A stretch of 64,000 nt of DNA, taken from positions 48,518,807-48,582,806 of the forward strand of contig CM055895.1 of the NCBI GenBank assembly GCA_029582155.1, read 5' to 3'. The notes beneath the pieces were generated by a model. That model was given only the letters and a program-made list of their open reading frames with translations. It was not told where the DNA came from and made no database searches. Every line of letters begins with the position of its first letter. The first letter of the stretch is position 1. Below, piece by piece: positions 63,501 through 64,000 of this stretch. The position numbers and the translations under genes are program-made. The DNA comes from Panopea generosa. Its lineage: Eukaryota > Mollusca > Bivalvia > Adapedonta > Hiatellidae.

Positions 63501-63779
63501 TTACCATTTGAGAATTACATGTGTGTTTCTGTACTTCAGTCCTGGGCTATATGTAAGTTATTGAGCAACAAAACAATGATACAACCGCTAATCAAAGAAT
63601 CCTGTGATATGGTGCACCGGGACCAGTTTACTGCCTCAGTGACCTCTCTCAATCTCCTCGAGACAGGAACAGATAACTCTAGTTTACCATTTTCTTCAAC
63701 TCAAGCCTCCACTTCAAGCAAATTACCAAAAAGTCAGAAACCACTGACGCAAAAAAATCAGAAAACCAAATATATACAG
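42524..63779 (+). CDS. BTB/POZ-domain protein gene, 15 exons, 3' end outside window
   Basis: Exons: 42524-42559, 42650-42702, 44324-44417, 46614-46691, 47521-47586, 48592-48696, 49922-50174, 50379-50549, 55795-55894, 56678-56789, 59142-59297, 61230-61312, 61977-62052, 62448-62552, 63540-63779. All have AG acceptors and GT donors, and the phases close to exactly 576 codons without a stop, which strongly supports the model. The N-terminus (residues 1-109) is beta-rich ('LGTWR', 'GTEFILDEGGDISWKV') and unrecognised. Residues about 110-230 are BTB/POZ-like. Residues about 230-500 are helical and charged, with a Lys/Glu-rich patch in exon 11 and 'ELKKLKKLHE' in exon 12. Exon 15 ends in a Ser/Thr/Lys/Gln-rich stretch. 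BTB proteins dimerise and often recruit cullin-3, but no Kelch, MATH or ankyrin partner domain is seen. I do not recognise the specific family. Confidence 0.85.
42703..44323. other. BTB gene intron 2: no further gene seen
   Basis: AT-rich intron. A hydrophobic 87-codon frame at 43888-44151 has no homology I know, no promoter and no splice support, so it is not called as a gene. Confidence 0.5.
44488..44760 (+). mobile_element. tRNA-Leu-like SINE (family 2), copy 2
   Basis: A degenerate head ('GGTTGATTGGTCTAAAG', box B 'GGGGGTCGAGTCTC' at about 44563-44576) is followed by the shared body (GTTTGCCAGTTATTTGTGG, then AAACTGGATATGTC). It ends GACGTTAAACCCCATT plus an A-rich tail. It lies in intron 3. 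Confidence 0.72.
45190..45455 (+). mobile_element. tRNA-Leu-like SINE (family 2), copy 3
   Basis: The best-preserved head of the family: 'GGCTGAGTGGTCTAAGGCGC' (about 45204-45223) is a close match to a tRNA-Leu box A region. The body and TTAAACCCAATTATTGAC tail follow. The insertion is in intron 3, same strand as the gene. Confidence 0.8.
46275..46603 (+). repeat. Dispersed-repeat tail with (ATTC)n abutting a splice acceptor
   Basis: An 'ACACCATAAAACCCAATTC' end runs into about 14 ATTC units (46545-46603). The acceptor of BTB exon 4 (TTATTTTCAG|ATT, exon at 46614) begins 10 bp after it. The simple repeat thus supplies the upstream part of the pyrimidine-rich tract. Confidence 0.7.
46995..47235. 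repeat. Intron-dispersed repeat, copy 1 (related to 57650-57900 and 59450-59650)
   Basis: Shared markers are GAAGGTCRTCAA-CAGTAT, 'GGGATTTCATTT', 'TTTACCACTT-GATTA' and 'GATGCTTTTTATC'-like sequence. The three copies lie in introns 4, 10 and 11 of the BTB gene. Ends are not resolved. Confidence 0.55.
47622..47802. mobile_element. CAGTCAAACCTG MITE, copy 3 (BTB intron 5)
   Basis: Ends CAGTCAAACC / GGTTTGAGTG, with TA and mirrored CATGTA...TACATG flanks, consistent with insertion at TA. The internal sequence matches copies 1 and 2. Confidence 0.78.
48080..48383. mobile_element. 304-bp MITE-like element with ATGCCCCCGC inverted ends
   Basis: Perfect 10-bp inverted ends ATGCCCCCGC / GCGGGGGCAT. 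A related ATGCCCCCGT segment opens the repeat block in the foldback's left arm (36871). It lies in intron 5, with no coding capacity. Target duplication is unclear. Confidence 0.6.
48592..50174 (+). CDS. BTB/POZ-like domain, exons 6-7 of the BTB gene
   Basis: Exon 6 ends 'GYFTDIVIRADTGKE' and exon 7 opens 'FNVHSTILSLTTPAIDW', the typical BTB pattern (Asp-Ile/Val strand, then Val-His-Ser start of helix A2). It continues with 'LSGLPEDVLQTTLHYMYAE', matching the Leu-Pro-x-x-hydrophobic and Tyr-hydrophobic-Tyr region. The usual 'aarS-x-yF' after the His helix is replaced by 'TTPAIDW', so this is a divergent member. Confidence 0.75.
49148..49615. repeat. 66-bp tandem repeat in BTB intron 6 (7 units)
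   Basis: The unit is GTTTATAACTTGGAATGATG then TCCCTGTACCAATATAAC and CCAACATGGTTCAACAGCAT-CTGTAGTT; the period is 66 bp. The minus strand stays open only because 66 is divisible by 3. Confidence 0.92.
50870..51368. repeat. 42-bp tandem repeat in BTB intron 8
   Basis: The unit is GCCAAGTATAACGTATGAAC then CCATTCATTGTACATGTCTG-TA, about 9 good units with degenerate ones at the left (50870-50990). The minus strand reads 'MYNEWVHTLYLATD' repeatedly, which is judged incidental. Confidence 0.92.
51370..52612. repeat. 98-bp satellite derived from a family-2 SINE (about 12 units)
   Basis: Units start at CTCATTCATGAGAGG at 51433, 51531, 51629 and so on, every 98 bp to about 52609. The flank at 51395-51432 (GGATTTGAGCTTTGAATCGGC) and the unit segment ATGATCTAGAGACAGGGCCATC correspond, on the minus strand, to the head of the tRNA-Leu-like SINE at 7945-8165. 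The array therefore grew from a piece of an inserted SINE. Confidence 0.85.
53035..53118 (-). repeat. tRNA-derived SINE head (family 3), second copy
   Basis: On the minus strand: 'GTAGTGTAGTGGATAGAGTG' then 'TTGGCCACTCACGCC' and box-B-like 'GTTTAATCCCCAGC'. It matches 6296-6372. The 51-bp array begins about 40 bp away. Confidence 0.6.
53160..53530. repeat. 51-bp tandem repeat in BTB intron 8 (7 units)
   Basis: The unit is TTGACAGTCTTAAAAACAAC then ACCCAGTACAGGTTCTACAA and AGGAAACTGAC. Copies are nearly identical. One related single copy is in the TAB1 intron (34450-34505). The plus-strand frame 'TVLKTTPSTGSTKETDL' is not near a splice site and is not called coding. Confidence 0.92.
53580..55195. 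repeat. About 176-bp tandem repeat grown from a dispersed element
   Basis: A unique start (GTCTCGCTGCGACGAAGGAG, 53585) leads into units marked by CTCAACAAGTACAAGTGCTA at 53702, 53879, 54055, 54231 and so on, about 8-9 units. Each includes GACACTCATACTTGGATCAT and CATGGTCCATTGAC. Only the internal part is amplified; the head is single-copy. It ends in a T-rich tract (55198-55290). Confidence 0.88.
57645..57905. repeat. Intron-dispersed repeat, copy 2
   Basis: It shares GAAGGTCATCAATCAGTATT, 'GGGGATTTCATTTTA', 'AGATGCTTTTTATCCATTTT' and 'CCTGATATACTTCCTTTAA' with the copies at 46995 and 59450. It lies in intron 10. Confidence 0.55.
59450..59650. repeat. Intron-dispersed repeat, copy 3
   Basis: 'TTTACCACTTTGATTA', 'GAGATGCTTTGTATC' and 'CCTGATATACTGCCTTTAAG' match copies 1 and 2. 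A tandem array begins at its right edge. Confidence 0.55.
59650..60290. repeat. About 57-bp tandem repeat, interrupted by a 290-bp element
   Basis: Units are TTAAGAACAGTACTGGGTAG then GTCTAACTTTATAAAAAACA and GGGTCTAATTTTG. At about 59762-60048 an unrelated segment (starts TAGCTCACCGGGATGAAG, ends TGACAACTCTTG) interrupts the array. It resembles a dispersed element, but no second copy is present here. Confidence 0.8.
60868..60962. repeat. 41-bp duplication beside a MITE
   Basis: CAGTCAATAGCTTATATTCA then TAGCTCATGGTTATATA occurs twice in tandem. The second copy leads straight into the MITE end at 60955. Confidence 0.8.
60955..61111. mobile_element. CAGTCAAACCTG MITE, copy 4 (right end lost)
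   Basis: The left end CAGTCAAACCTGTG and internal markers (AGCAGCCACATTTGC, TTTTGCTCCTTCC) are present. Sequence breaks off after GACTGGCTGCTATG, before the right inverted end. It lies 120 bp upstream of BTB exon 12. Confidence 0.75.
62585..62760. mobile_element. CAGTCAAACCTG MITE, copy 5
   Basis: Ends AGTCAAACCTGT / ACAGGTTTGATTGTA. It starts 33 bp downstream of BTB exon 14, on the intron side of its donor. Confidence 0.77.
63035..63214. mobile_element. CAGTCAAACCTG MITE, copy 6
   Basis: Ends CAGTTAAACCTGTC / ACAGGTTTAACTTA. It lies in the same intron (14) as copy 5, 275 bp away. Confidence 0.75.
63540..63779 (+). CDS. Last visible exon (15) of the BTB gene
   Basis: 240 bp, phase 0 at both ends, from CTTCAG|TCC to ACAG|GTAAGA. 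It continues the helical region ('SWAICKLLSNKTMIQPLIKE') and turns into a low-complexity Ser/Thr/Lys/Gln linker. The donor is strong, so at least one more exon lies beyond the right edge. Confidence 0.85.
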
Positions 63780-64000
63780 GTAAGATGTTAATAAGTGTTG
63801 CCACGGTTACATTGAGAAGAATTGCTGATTTCAGTGAAATATTATTTTTTACTTCACTGAGTGGTGCAGATAACTAAGCATGCCATGTCGGAGTTCATTC
63901 TTGAAAGTAATTGATATTTACTGTAATCAGTTATTATTGTTTCATGATTGAAAAATGATATTACAATTCATTTTTGTAGTGAAATTATCAATGATAATTC

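Overview
The window is animal nuclear DNA. It has spliced genes with GT-AG introns, a non-LTR retrotransposon, tRNA-derived SINEs, several MITE-like families, very many tandem arrays, and a 500-base run of N (31751-32250) typical of a scaffold gap. AT-richness, intron-dense MITEs and SINEs with tRNA-Leu-like heads suggest an invertebrate, most likely a mollusc and perhaps a bivalve. That placement is an inference from general character; no species marker was identified.

Layout. 1-3000: a decayed I-group-like non-LTR retrotransposon (RT, RNase H, terminal CCHC-like motif), running off the left edge. 3000-7000: AT-rich non-coding DNA with SINE remnants. 7077-11703: a row of duplicated 48-63 bp exon-like segments, then a broken gene with an OTU cysteine-protease domain, zinc fingers and a MULE-transposase-like region. 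The OTU domain is split by a short SINE with a 9-bp target duplication. Two related 51-bp minisatellites full of splice-donor consensus flank the broken gene. 14580-16380: a field of palindromic GTGATATCAC motifs. 16420-22405: a 58-bp satellite (about 77 units) split by a 1.5-kb insertion. 23279-31750: 4.6 nearly identical units of a 1837-bp satellite, ending in the N gap. 32312-33151: a 27-bp satellite ending 25 bp past a stop codon.

Genes. On the minus strand at 33176-35377 lie the last two coding exons of TAB1, the TAK1-binding pseudophosphatase adaptor. Its N-terminal exons were not found here, and 240 bp upstream of the first visible exon begins a 5.66-kb foldback element (35616-41273). 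On the plus strand at 42524-63779 lies a 15-exon gene whose phases join into exactly 576 codons and which leaves the window at the right edge. It has a novel-looking beta-rich N-terminus, a BTB/POZ-like domain and a helical C-terminal half. Its start codon sits in a YY1-like site, 20 bp downstream of a palindromic NRF1 site. Its introns hold six tandem arrays, SINEs, and four of the window's six copies of one Tc1/mariner-type MITE.

The genes do not form an obvious pathway. The dominant biology is repeat birth: several arrays can be traced to a dispersed element still recognisable nearby (SINE to 98-bp array, transposon end to 1837-bp array, dispersed repeat to 176-bp array).
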